A stretch of DNA of 7,331 bases from an uncultured Spirochaetales bacterium (GTDB taxonomy: Bacteria; Spirochaetota; Spirochaetia; Sphaerochaetales; Sphaerochaetaceae): the NCBI GenBank assembly GCA_934276485.1, contig CAKQTE010000108.1, positions 1 to 7,331 on the forward strand. Direction: 5' to 3'. The notes below the pieces were generated by a model. The model was given only the letters and a program-made list of their open reading frames with translations, ran no database searches and was not told the DNA's origin. Each line of letters opens with the position of its first letter. Position 1 is the first letter of the stretch. The position numbers and the translations under genes were made by a program. Of the stretch, positions 1-5,268 are shown piece by piece.

Positions 1-1
1 T

Positions 2-184
2 AGGTTCTATCCATCTTTACAAACTTGCTCACGCTGTGGTGCACTGAATACTAGTATGAAGGATCTCAGAAAGAGGACCTTCAAGTGCGAAGCCTGTTCT
101 TTGGAAATGGACAGGGACGAAAATGCCACTGTCAATCTGAAGAACGAAGGATTGAGGATGCTTAATAAATTAGAAGTGGTTTAG
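2..184 (+). CDS. tnpB: TnpB-like RNA-guided nuclease of an IS605-family element, C-terminal 60 residues
   Basis: Only the last 60 codons are present and the frame is open to the window edge. The fragment has a zinc ribbon with two CxxC pairs (fragment residues C9/C12 and C29/C32), then the motif DRDENATVNL. This matches the TnpB/OrfB C-terminus, where the aspartate of D-x-N-A (D39 here) is the third acidic residue of the RuvC active site. Known TnpB proteins are RNA-guided DNA nucleases related to the ancestors of Cas12; they cut at a target next to a short transposon-associated motif, guided by an RNA made from the element's right end. Both cysteine pairs and the RuvC-III aspartate are intact, so nothing here suggests decay. 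The first two RuvC acidic residues lie outside the window and activity cannot be judged. Confidence 0.88.
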   Translation, partial: RFYPSLQTCSRCGALNTSMKDLRKRTFKCEACSLEMDRDENATVNLKNEGLRMLNKLEVV

Positions 185-306
185 GCCACTATAAAGGCTG
201 AGGCTGGGCGGGCCTCAGAGGTTCGAGATGAGGTAAGACGCCTTCGGGTGCATTCATCGCTTGCAGGGCCAGAATCCAACAGGCTTCAGCCGTTGGAGTA
301 AGTCAA
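185..306 (+). ncRNA. Probable omega RNA (reRNA) scaffold of the TnpB element
   Basis: This 122-nt stretch between the tnpB stop and the element's end contains no ORF but three clear hairpins. A 7-bp stem CTGAGGC/GCCTCAG lies at 198-218. A stem capped by a UUCG tetraloop (239-250, loop 243-246) sits inside GATGA/TCATC pairing (227-231 with 254-258). The right-end hairpin is at 276-296. In characterised IS605 elements the guide RNA comes from this region, with the scaffold ending at the right end and the guide read from flanking DNA. The 5' boundary is not visible and the RNA may start inside tnpB. On this model the guide would begin at about 307. Function is inferred from position and structure only. 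Confidence 0.6.
276..296 (+). repeat. Right-end hairpin of the IS605-type element
   Basis: CCAAC (276-280) pairs with GTTGG (292-296) and GGC (282-284) with GCC (289-291), leaving A281 bulged and TTCA (285-288) as the loop. Imperfect hairpins of this form close to the end of the element are the binding sites of Y1 tyrosine transposases. The candidate cleavage tetranucleotide TCAA lies 6 bases downstream at 303-306. Confidence 0.75.
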
Positions 307-354
307 CGAAACGTTAACTGAGGGTTGCAAATAAATGATTGATTTGTAGAGAAT

Positions 355-382
355 AAAAAAAGCCAGAACGTTTAGTTCTGAC
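355..382 (-). terminator. Rho-independent terminator of tRNA-Pro
   Basis: Read on the minus strand, GTCAGAAC (382-375) pairs with GTTCTGGC (369-362) in an 8-bp stem with one G-T pair and a 5-nt loop, followed by seven T (361-355). It begins 5 nt after the tRNA 3' end, so the tRNA is probably a monocistronic transcript. Confidence 0.88.
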
Positions 383-387
383 TTAAG

Positions 388-460
388 TCGGGACGAATGG
401 ACTCGAACCATCGATATCCTGCTCCCAAAGCAGGCGCCATAGCCGCTAGGCGACGTCCCG
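388..460 (-). tRNA. tRNA-Pro, anticodon UGG
   Basis: The minus strand folds into a full cloverleaf of 73 nt. The acceptor stem is CGGGACG/CGTCCCG (460-454 with 395-389) with discriminator A at 388. A 3-bp D stem (451-449 with 438-436) has loop 448-439. The anticodon stem is CCTGC/GCAGG (434-430 with 422-418) and its loop is TTTGGGA. A 5-nt variable loop (417-413) and a T arm with GATGG/CCATT around TTCGAGT complete the fold. Loop positions 34-36 read TGG, which decodes CCA and, by wobble, other proline codons; the following G37 fits tRNA-Pro. The 3' CCA is not encoded, since the base after the discriminator begins CTT, so it must be added by CCA nucleotidyltransferase. The gene has its own promoter and terminator. 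Confidence 0.96.
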
Positions 461-474
461 AAGCAACAAATGAG

Positions 475-503
475 ACTATAGAGGAAAATTGAAATGACGT
501 CAA
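475..503 (-). promoter_or_regulatory. Sigma-70-type promoter of tRNA-Pro
   Basis: On the minus strand a -35 box TTGACG (503-498) and a -10 box TATAGT (480-475) are separated by exactly 17 nt. Predicted initiation near 468 leaves about 8 nt of leader before the mature tRNA 5' end at 460. The -35 box lies within codons 2-4 of nth on the opposite strand. Confidence 0.75.
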
Positions 504-1105
504 TAGAAAAACAGATTTTTTTGAAATTAAATGAAAAATATCCAGAAAAGATATCCTTTTTGAGTTACAACACACCCTTTGAGTTTCTAGTAACTGTAAT
601 GCTATCAGCAGCAAGTACAGATAAGAGAGCACAAAGTGCAGCTAATCGCTTGTTCAGTATATATAAAGATGAGACAGAGCTTGCTAATGCAGACGAGGTA
701 GAGGTTGAGAGGATCATTCATGAAGTAGGACTGAGCAAAAGCAAAGCTCACAATATTGTAGAGAGTGCAAAGAAGATTGTAGCCCTTGGTTCTATTCCGG
801 AAACAATGGAAGGTTTGATGGCCTTGGACGGCGTTGGCGAAAAGACAGCATCTTGCTATTTAGCAACGATACTCGATCAGCCTGCTGTAATTGCAGATAT
901 TCACTTTGTTCGAGTTGCAAAGCGTTTGGGTCTTACTGATACTAAAGACAGAAATAAGAGTGCTAAAGAGATCCGCGATAGTTTCCCTCCTGAGTTATGG
1001 ACAAGGCTATCGATGACAGTTAACATGCATGGAAGGGTAGTCTGCAAGCCAAAACCAAAGTGCAAAGAGTGCTTTTTATCTGAATTATGTCAATACTGGC
1101 ATTGA
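494..1105 (+). CDS. nth: Endonuclease III (DNA glycosylase/AP lyase), divergent
   Basis: This 203-residue protein belongs to the HhH-GPD base-excision repair family, which removes oxidised pyrimidines and cleaves the abasic strand. The helix-hairpin-helix LDGVGEKTA (111-119) carries the catalytic lysine K117. The catalytic aspartate is D135 in the ADIHFVRVAKRLG segment; the 18-residue Lys-Asp distance equals that in E. coli Nth (K120/D138). A C-terminal iron-sulfur loop has C184, C190, C193 and C199. Two points are odd. The first cysteine spacing is C-x5-C instead of the usual C-x6-C. The normally conserved LSAQxTD motif reads LSAASTD (37-43), so the glutamine that fills the flipped-out base position in E. 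coli (Q41) is alanine. The start at 494 has GAGG at 481-484. No promoter for it is visible; it would have to overlap the divergent tRNA gene. Confidence 0.93.
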   Translation: MTSIEKQIFLKLNEKYPEKISFLSYNTPFEFLVTVMLSAASTDKRAQSAANRLFSIYKDETELANADEVEVERIIHEVGLSKSKAHNIVESAKKIVALGSIPETMEGLMALDGVGEKTASCYLATILDQPAVIADIHFVRVAKRLGLTDTKDRNKSAKEIRDSFPPELWTRLSMTVNMHGRVVCKPKPKCKECFLSELCQYWH

Positions 1106-1123
1106 AAAAAGCTTATTATAGTC

Positions 1124-1153
1124 TTTACAAGAGTTTTGCGTTTGGGGTATAGT
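1124..1153 (+). promoter_or_regulatory. Probable promoter of rpmB
   Basis: TTTACA (1124-1129) and TATAGT (1148-1153) are 18 nt apart, a fair sigma-70-type match. Initiation near 1160 would give an rpmB leader of about 97 nt, starting just before the structured element at 1165. Confidence 0.55.
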
Positions 1154-1164
1154 CTATCTGTTGT

Positions 1165-1219
1165 GTCTGGCATTGCTTTGACCATGCTCTCGGCACTATG
1201 CCGACAAAGATGCCCAGAC
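1165..1219 (+). promoter_or_regulatory. Structured 5' leader of rpmB, candidate cis-regulatory RNA
   Basis: The leader can form one long imperfect hairpin. GTCTG plus GCAT (1165-1173) pair with ATGC, a bulged C, and CAGAC (1210-1219). CTTTG (1176-1180) pairs with CAAAG (1205-1209). TCGGC (1190-1194) pairs with GCCGA (1200-1204) around the loop ACTAT. The three 3' arms are contiguous while the 5' side has bulges of 2 and 9 nt, giving an asymmetric internal loop as in some protein-binding leader RNAs. There is no T-run after it, so it is not a terminator. Leaders of ribosomal protein genes are often bound by their own product, but no L28 leader is known to me; a regulatory role is inference. 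Confidence 0.45.
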
Positions 1220-1240
1220 CGTAAAGCTGAATTCAATAGT

Positions 1241-1247
1241 AAGGTGG
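1241..1247 (+). promoter_or_regulatory. Ribosome binding site of rpmB
   Basis: AAGGTGG lies 9 nt before the ATG at 1257 and is outside the leader hairpin, so the hairpin alone would not mask it. Confidence 0.7.
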
Positions 1248-1256
1248 ATAAAGATC

Positions 1257-1487
1257 ATGGCTAGAAGATGTGAAATCTGCGGCAAGGGAACTGTTTCAGG
1301 CTCTGTAGTAACTAGAAAGGGTCAGGCAAAGAAGTATGGTGGTGTTGGTCAGCACATCGGCGTTGTAACAAAGCGCGAGTTCAGACCTAATCTCGTATCA
1401 GTTAAGGCAAACATCAATGGAACTCACAAGACAATCAAGGTTTGTACTCGTTGTCTTAGAAGCGGCAGAGTTGAGAAGGTTGTATAA
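1257..1487 (+). CDS. rpmB: 50S ribosomal protein L28
   Basis: This is a 76-residue protein of the large ribosomal subunit. It begins MARRCEICGKG, typical of L28, and carries REFRPNLVSVKANINGTHKTIKVCTRCLRSGRVEK in its second half. Two CxxC pairs (C5/C8 and C63/C66) mark it as the zinc-binding form of L28, as opposed to paralogues that have lost the cysteines. The lysine- and glycine-rich segment 21-35 (KGQAKKYGGVGQHIG) makes it longer than the short L28 proteins of many Firmicutes. Its own promoter, leader and terminator suggest a single-gene unit; it is not next to rpmG, its usual partner in proteobacteria. Start and length fit the family well. Confidence 0.97.
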   Translation: MARRCEICGKGTVSGSVVTRKGQAKKYGGVGQHIGVVTKREFRPNLVSVKANINGTHKTIKVCTRCLRSGRVEKVV

Positions 1488-1511
1488 TTTTATATACCTT
1501 TAGCTTGTTAG

Positions 1512-1535
1512 GCTCCCGTTTTGGGGGCTTTTTTT
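1512..1535 (+). terminator. Rho-independent terminator after rpmB, directly before thrA
   Basis: GCTCCC (1512-1517) pairs with GGGGGC (1523-1528) in a 6-bp stem with one T-G pair and loop GTTTT, followed by seven T (1529-1535). It ends rpmB transcription but stands only 8 nt before the thrA Shine-Dalgarno. Any transcript entering thrA must either read through it or start almost inside it. Confidence 0.85.
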
Positions 1536-1543
1536 GTATCAAT

Positions 1544-1549
1544 AGGAGG
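1544..1549 (+). promoter_or_regulatory. Ribosome binding site deciding the thrA start
   Basis: A perfect AGGAGG lies 4 nt before the ATG at 1554. This supports 1554 over an in-frame TTG at 1521, which lies inside the terminator loop and has no binding site. The spacing is shorter than usual. Confidence 0.8.
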
Positions 1550-1553
1550 CCAA

Positions 1554-3968
1554 ATGCCAAGTAGTGCTCGTGTGCATGCTTTGGAAGGTGCAATGGTTTC
1601 TACAATCTCTGGAGTTGATAAGCTACTTGAGGTTTGCAGAAATGGCAAGGAAGCATGCCAAATATTTGTCATAAGTCCTGTAAGAAGTCCGGAACTTAGC
1701 TTGGAGCTCTTGCTCAGAGACGCTGCAAGAAAGGACGAAAGATTGTGGTCCAAACTTGAAAGAAGCCAATCGAATTGGATTGAGCTTGCTGAAAGCTGTG
1801 TCTCTGGTGAAGACCTGAGTAAGATATCGAATGTCATCAATGACGCGTTTTCAGACATTGAAGATATCTTGAAAGCTGTATGGCTACTTGAAGATAGCTC
1901 AGGGGCTGCAAAGGGTCACTTTGAATCCATGACTTCTGTTTTTCTTGCGCGGATTTTATCTGCAAGATTCTCTTCAGAAGGAATCACTAGCAAGTGCTAT
2001 CAAATGGAAGAGATCGAAAAGTCAAAGCCAGAGCTTTTTGATGGTGCAATATTTGTCTCAGGGGAAATGAGACAATCTGAAAGAACAAAGGATGCTGCAG
2101 GAAAGGTTCGCCTTGAAGGGGAGGCAGAATATACTGCGTCCTTAATTGCAAGCCAATACCTAATTCCTTTGACATTCTGGAACACTAGATCGCTATTATG
2201 TACAGCATCCCGTCACGATGTTCCATCCGCTTACCCAATAAAAACACTCACATATGCAGAAGCTACAGAACTATCGTTCTTCGGAGCTCCTATTGTTCAT
2301 CCTCTATCATTCCAGCCAGCTGCCAATAAATCATTGGATATCATGCTGTGCTATTGGGGATCAATAGAAGAAGAGGGAACGCTGATATCTTCTAAGCAAT
2401 TCCCTTCAGAGAAGGACTCTGTAAAGGCATTCTCTGTTGTTAGAAACGTAGCGCTAATAAATGTTGAAGGTTCTGGTATGTCCGGAGTTCCTGGCGTTTC
2501 TTCTCGTTTGTTTACAGCGCTAAAGAACGAAGGGATATCTGTAATATTCATCTCACAAGCATCCAGTGAATATTCGATATGTTTTGCTGTTCCTCAAAGT
2601 CAGGCAAATAGTGCGTCCCGCACTCTTAGGCGTGAGTTTGCTAAAGAGCTAAGTGATCGCTATATAACAACAATCGATACTGAGACAGAGCTATCTGTTC
2701 TGGCTGCAGTAGGAGAGGCGATGCCAGGACGCATTGGTGTTGCAGGTAAGTTCTTCTCATCTCTAGCTCGCGCAGGTGTAAACATCCGAGCTATCGCACA
2801 AGGCTCGTCTGAGAGAAACATATCTGCTGTAATAGCTTCACGAGATTCCACAAAAGCTCTTAGAGCATTGCACTCTGTATTCTTCATGTCTCAACAGACA
2901 TTATCTGTTGGTCTCTTTGGCCCTGGAAATATTGGAGGTACTCTTCTTGACCAAATTGGAGAAGAGTCCGAGAGACTCAAGAATGAATTTGATTTGGATA
3001 TCAGAATTCGAGGTATTGCAACTTCCAAAAAGATGCTTCTTTCACAAGAAGGCGTAGACTTGTCAAATTGGAGAGAAGAATTTGAAAAGGGTGGTGTTGC
3101 ATATAATGAACAAGTATTCTTGTCTCACATAAAGGCTTCCTATTTCCCACATTGGGTTCTTGTCGATTGTACATCCTCTCAAGAGAGGGCTATGCAATAC
3201 AAGAGCTTTATAGAAGAAGGTTTCCATATCATAACACCAAACAAGAAGGCGTCTTCTGGTCCATATGACTACTACCAGAGTTTATTTGCAGCTTCTATGA
3301 AGACTGGCAAGAAATACCTATATGAAACCACTGTAGGAGCGGGGCTTCCTATAATAGTTACATTAAAGGATCTTAGAGAGACTGGAGACACTCTTGAGAA
3401 AGTTGAAGGAATGGTGTCTGGAACACTGGCATGGCTATTTTCTCAATACGATGGCACAGTACCATTTTCAGAATTGGTGAAGAAAGCAAAATCACTTGGT
3501 TACACAGAGCCAGATCCTAGAGATGACCTATCCGGAATGGATGTAGCTAGAAAGACAGTCATTCTTGCTCGTGAGCTTGGCTATAAGATTGAAGTTAGCG
3601 ATATCGATATTCAGTCTTTGGTTCCTGAAAAGCTAAGAGATACATCCAAAGAGGAGTTTCTGGAGCGACTTAGTGAGATGGATGATGAGATCTTGAATCT
3701 ATATAACGATGCAAAAGCGCGCGGTATGAGACTAAGATACGTCGGCTCAGTTGATGGAGGAAAGTGTTCTGTTTCTCTTGCAGAGTATCCTGTGGCACAT
3801 CCGTTCTCGCAAGCTACTGGTACAGACAATGTAATTACATTTACAACAGCTCGCTACCACAAGCAGCCTTTGGTGATTAAGGGCCCGGGAGCAGGTCCTG
3901 AGGTAACAGCAGCTGGAGTATTTGCAGATATTCTACGACTCAGTGCATATCTGGGATCTAAGATTTAG
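1554..3968 (+). CDS. thrA: ThrA-type fusion: degenerate aspartokinase domain, two ACT domains, homoserine dehydrogenase
   Basis: The 804-residue protein aligns along its whole length with E. coli ThrA (AK-HSDH I). Residues 1-285 match the aspartokinase fold but its catalytic motifs are eroded. KFGGTSV is replaced by ALEGAMV (9-15), the G-R-x-G-S-D region by LEGEAE (187-192), and the W-T-D-V-D-G segment by WNTRSL (209-214). The Glu of the HGE motif survives as E124. The ACT domains (about 295-365 and 380-440) are well kept, including ISQASSEYSI (333-342) and IAQGSSERNIS (414-424), whose glutamines contact threonine in plant AK-HSDH. Homoserine dehydrogenase (about 450-804) is intact: nucleotide loop GPGNIGG (456-462), TPNKKA (561-566), and TEPDPRDDLSGMDVARK (651-667) with catalytic D657, D663 and K667. 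I expect an NAD(P)-dependent homoserine dehydrogenase with threonine sensing and little or no kinase activity. thrC follows after 10 bp. Confidence 0.93.
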   Translation: MPSSARVHALEGAMVSTISGVDKLLEVCRNGKEACQIFVISPVRSPELSLELLLRDAARKDERLWSKLERSQSNWIELAESCVSGEDLSKISNVINDAFSDIEDILKAVWLLEDSSGAAKGHFESMTSVFLARILSARFSSEGITSKCYQMEEIEKSKPELFDGAIFVSGEMRQSERTKDAAGKVRLEGEAEYTASLIASQYLIPLTFWNTRSLLCTASRHDVPSAYPIKTLTYAEATELSFFGAPIVHPLSFQPAANKSLDIMLCYWGSIEEEGTLISSKQFPSEKDSVKAFSVVRNVALINVEGSGMSGVPGVSSRLFTALKNEGISVIFISQASSEYSICFAVPQSQANSASRTLRREFAKELSDRYITTIDTETELSVLAAVGEAMPGRIGVAGKFFSSLARAGVNIRAIAQGSSERNISAVIASRDSTKALRALHSVFFMSQQTLSVGLFGPGNIGGTLLDQIGEESERLKNEFDLDIRIRGIATSKKMLLSQEGVDLSNWREEFEKGGVAYNEQVFLSHIKASYFPHWVLVDCTSSQERAMQYKSFIEEGFHIITPNKKASSGPYDYYQSLFAASMKTGKKYLYETTVGAGLPIIVTLKDLRETGDTLEKVEGMVSGTLAWLFSQYDGTVPFSELVKKAKSLGYTEPDPRDDLSGMDVARKTVILARELGYKIEVSDIDIQSLVPEKLRDTSKEEFLERLSEMDDEILNLYNDAKARGMRLRYVGSVDGGKCSVSLAEYPVAHPFSQATGTDNVITFTTARYHKQPLVIKGPGAGPEVTAAGVFADILRLSAYLGSKI

Positions 3969-3972
3969 GAGG
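3967..3972 (+). promoter_or_regulatory. Ribosome binding site of thrC, overlapping the thrA stop codon
   Basis: AGGAGG shares two bases with the thrA TAG stop and lies 6 nt before the ATG at 3979. This fixes the thrC start 19 codons inside a longer open frame that would overlap thrA, and suggests translational coupling. Confidence 0.85.
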
Positions 3973-3978
3973 AGAGAT

Positions 3979-5235
3979 ATGGAATTTGTTTCAACTCGTG
4001 ATAGAAATGGACAGCGTTATAGTGCATCTGAGGCAATTTTAAAGGGACTTGCTCCAGATGGAGGATTGTTTGTTCCATTCCAAATGCCAAAGCTTGAAGA
4101 AGAGATTACATTCGACAAAGGTCTTGGGAATGCAATGTACCAAGCAATAAGGCCATTCTTTGTTGGCGATGAGCTAGAAGATGAACTAGAGGATATCTGT
4201 GCTAAAGCATTTGATTTTCCTCTTCCTTTCTACAAAGAAGATGAAGAAAAAGAAATCATGGAGCTTATTTACGGTCCAACAAGTGCCTTCAAGGACTATG
4301 GTGCAAGATTCTTGGCATTCACAATGGAGAGACTACTAAAGCGTAGAGGCGAGGAGCTTACTATTTTAGTTGCAACTAGTGGTGATACAGGAGGCGCTGT
4401 AGCTGCAGCTTTCCATAATAGAGAGAATCTAAAGGTAAAGGTATTGTTCCCTAAAGGCCGTGTCGCATCCAGACAGAGAGCACAGCTAACAACATGGGGA
4501 GACAATGTTGAGTCATATGAAGTAAATGGATCCTTTGATGATTGTCAGAAGATGGTAAAGGATGCATTCATGGATCCAAGCCTAAAGGGGCTATCGAGTG
4601 CAAACTCAATCAACCTTGGACGCCTTCTTCCTCAAATGGCATATTATGTATATGCTTCCACTTATTTTGAAAAGAAATATGGTGTGAAGGCAAATATCAT
4701 AATCCCATCAGGAAACGTTGGTAACTCTACAGGAGCATTCTGGGCAAAGGAACTTGGTGCTCCGATAGATAAAATCATACTTGCAGTGAATGCAAATAAG
4801 ACTATCCCAGATTATCTTGAGAGTGGAGAATATAAGCCAAGAGCGAGCGTGAAGACTCTTGCAAATGCAATGGATGTTGGCGCGCCTTCAAACATGGAAA
4901 GACTCTTTGACCTATTTCCTGATTATGAAACTTTCAAGGCAAATGTTTCATCTTATAGCGTATCTGATGATGAGATCGTTAAGACTATCAAGGAAATGTA
5001 CGACGAGACAGGGTATGTCTTATGCCCACATACAGCATGCGCAGAACGAGTGAGAAGAGACCACTATCAGAATGTACCAACATTGATTGTAGCGACAGCT
5101 CATCCTGCAAAGTTCGATACTATTGTAGAGCCTATCATTGGTAAGCCTTTGGCTATTCCGGTAAACCTATATAGAATACTTGAAAAAAGGAGCTCTGTAT
5201 CAGAAATCGAAGTTGATTACAAAGCTCTATTCTAG
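3979..5235 (+). CDS. thrC: Threonine synthase
   Basis: This 418-residue PLP enzyme converts O-phospho-L-homoserine to L-threonine, the last step of the pathway. It starts MEFVSTRDRNGQ and follows the E. coli-type ThrC architecture, with an N-terminal APDGGLFVP stretch (25-33). GPTSAFKDYGARF (99-111) carries the PLP Schiff-base lysine K105. TSGDTGGAV (133-141) forms part of the cofactor-phosphate and active-site region. ANSINLGRLLPQ (208-219) and PSGNVGNSTGAFWAKELG (243-260) are further family motifs, the glycine-rich second one typical of the PLP phosphate loop. The length is normal for bacterial ThrC and no key residue is missing. It lies 10 bp after thrA with a strong binding site, so the two form an operon. 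The intermediate enzyme homoserine kinase is not next to it here. Confidence 0.97.
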   Translation: MEFVSTRDRNGQRYSASEAILKGLAPDGGLFVPFQMPKLEEEITFDKGLGNAMYQAIRPFFVGDELEDELEDICAKAFDFPLPFYKEDEEKEIMELIYGPTSAFKDYGARFLAFTMERLLKRRGEELTILVATSGDTGGAVAAAFHNRENLKVKVLFPKGRVASRQRAQLTTWGDNVESYEVNGSFDDCQKMVKDAFMDPSLKGLSSANSINLGRLLPQMAYYVYASTYFEKKYGVKANIIIPSGNVGNSTGAFWAKELGAPIDKIILAVNANKTIPDYLESGEYKPRASVKTLANAMDVGAPSNMERLFDLFPDYETFKANVSSYSVSDDEIVKTIKEMYDETGYVLCPHTACAERVRRDHYQNVPTLIVATAHPAKFDTIVEPIIGKPLAIPVNLYRILEKRSSVSEIEVDYKALF

Positions 5236-5242
5236 GCAAATA

Positions 5243-5262
5243 AGTCTCCTTTCGAGGAGGCT
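5243..5262. terminator. UUCG-capped hairpin between convergent thrC and the MATE gene
   Basis: AGTCTCCT (5243-5250) and AGGAGGCT (5255-5262) form an 8-bp stem with one G-T pair around the loop TTCG. It lies 7 bp after the thrC stop and 6 bp beyond the stop of the convergent exporter gene, so it can serve both. The tail is only weakly T-rich on either strand (CTTTCATTT on plus, TTATTT on minus), so it may act as a weak terminator or as an mRNA 3' end stabiliser. Confidence 0.65.
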
Positions 5263-5268
5263 AATCTT

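Larger units (their letters stand above)
1..306 (+). mobile_element. Right end of an IS200/IS605-type (TnpB-bearing) insertion sequence, partial
   Basis: The segment joins the C-terminus of a TnpB-like protein, a structured non-coding stretch and a right-end hairpin followed by TCAA (303-306), the order expected at the right end of IS605-family elements. The hairpin has an unpaired A in its 5' arm, as is usual for the imperfect hairpins recognised by TnpA-Y1 transposases. The left end and most of tnpB lie outside the window, so neither completeness nor mobility can be judged. The element ends about 50 bp past the terminator of the tRNA-Pro gene, so it disrupts no visible gene. The exact boundary at 306 is inferred by analogy with the TCAA right cleavage site of IS608. 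Confidence 0.75.

Noticed and set aside
1..354. CRISPR array or other tandem repeat near the TnpB fragment
   Set aside because: No repeated unit is present; the structured segments are single hairpins of the element's right end.
372..632. Minus-strand open frame of 86 codons across the tRNA and the 5' end of nth
   Set aside because: It runs through the tRNA gene and its terminator and lies antisense to nth, with no recognisable protein family.
1483..1488. TATAAT at the rpmB stop as a firm thrA promoter
   Set aside because: The hexamer is perfect but no -35 box is found at 16-18 nt and the preceding bases are not an extended -10; it is kept only as a hypothesis within a finding.
1521..1553. 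TTG start at 1521 giving an 11-residue longer ThrA
   Set aside because: It lies in the loop of the rpmB terminator, has no ribosome binding site, and its extra residues match nothing in AK domains; the ATG at 1554 has a perfect AGGAGG.
3175..3188. Inverted repeat CCTCTC-AA-GAGAGG inside thrA
   Set aside because: It falls in codons for the conserved VDCTSSQ region of homoserine dehydrogenase and has only a 2-nt spacer, so codon choice and chance explain it.
3922..3978. Upstream ATG at 3922 adding 19 residues to threonine synthase
   Set aside because: It overlaps the end of thrA in another frame, has no Shine-Dalgarno, and the added residues do not resemble a ThrC N-terminus; the start at 3979 fits the family and has AGGAGG.
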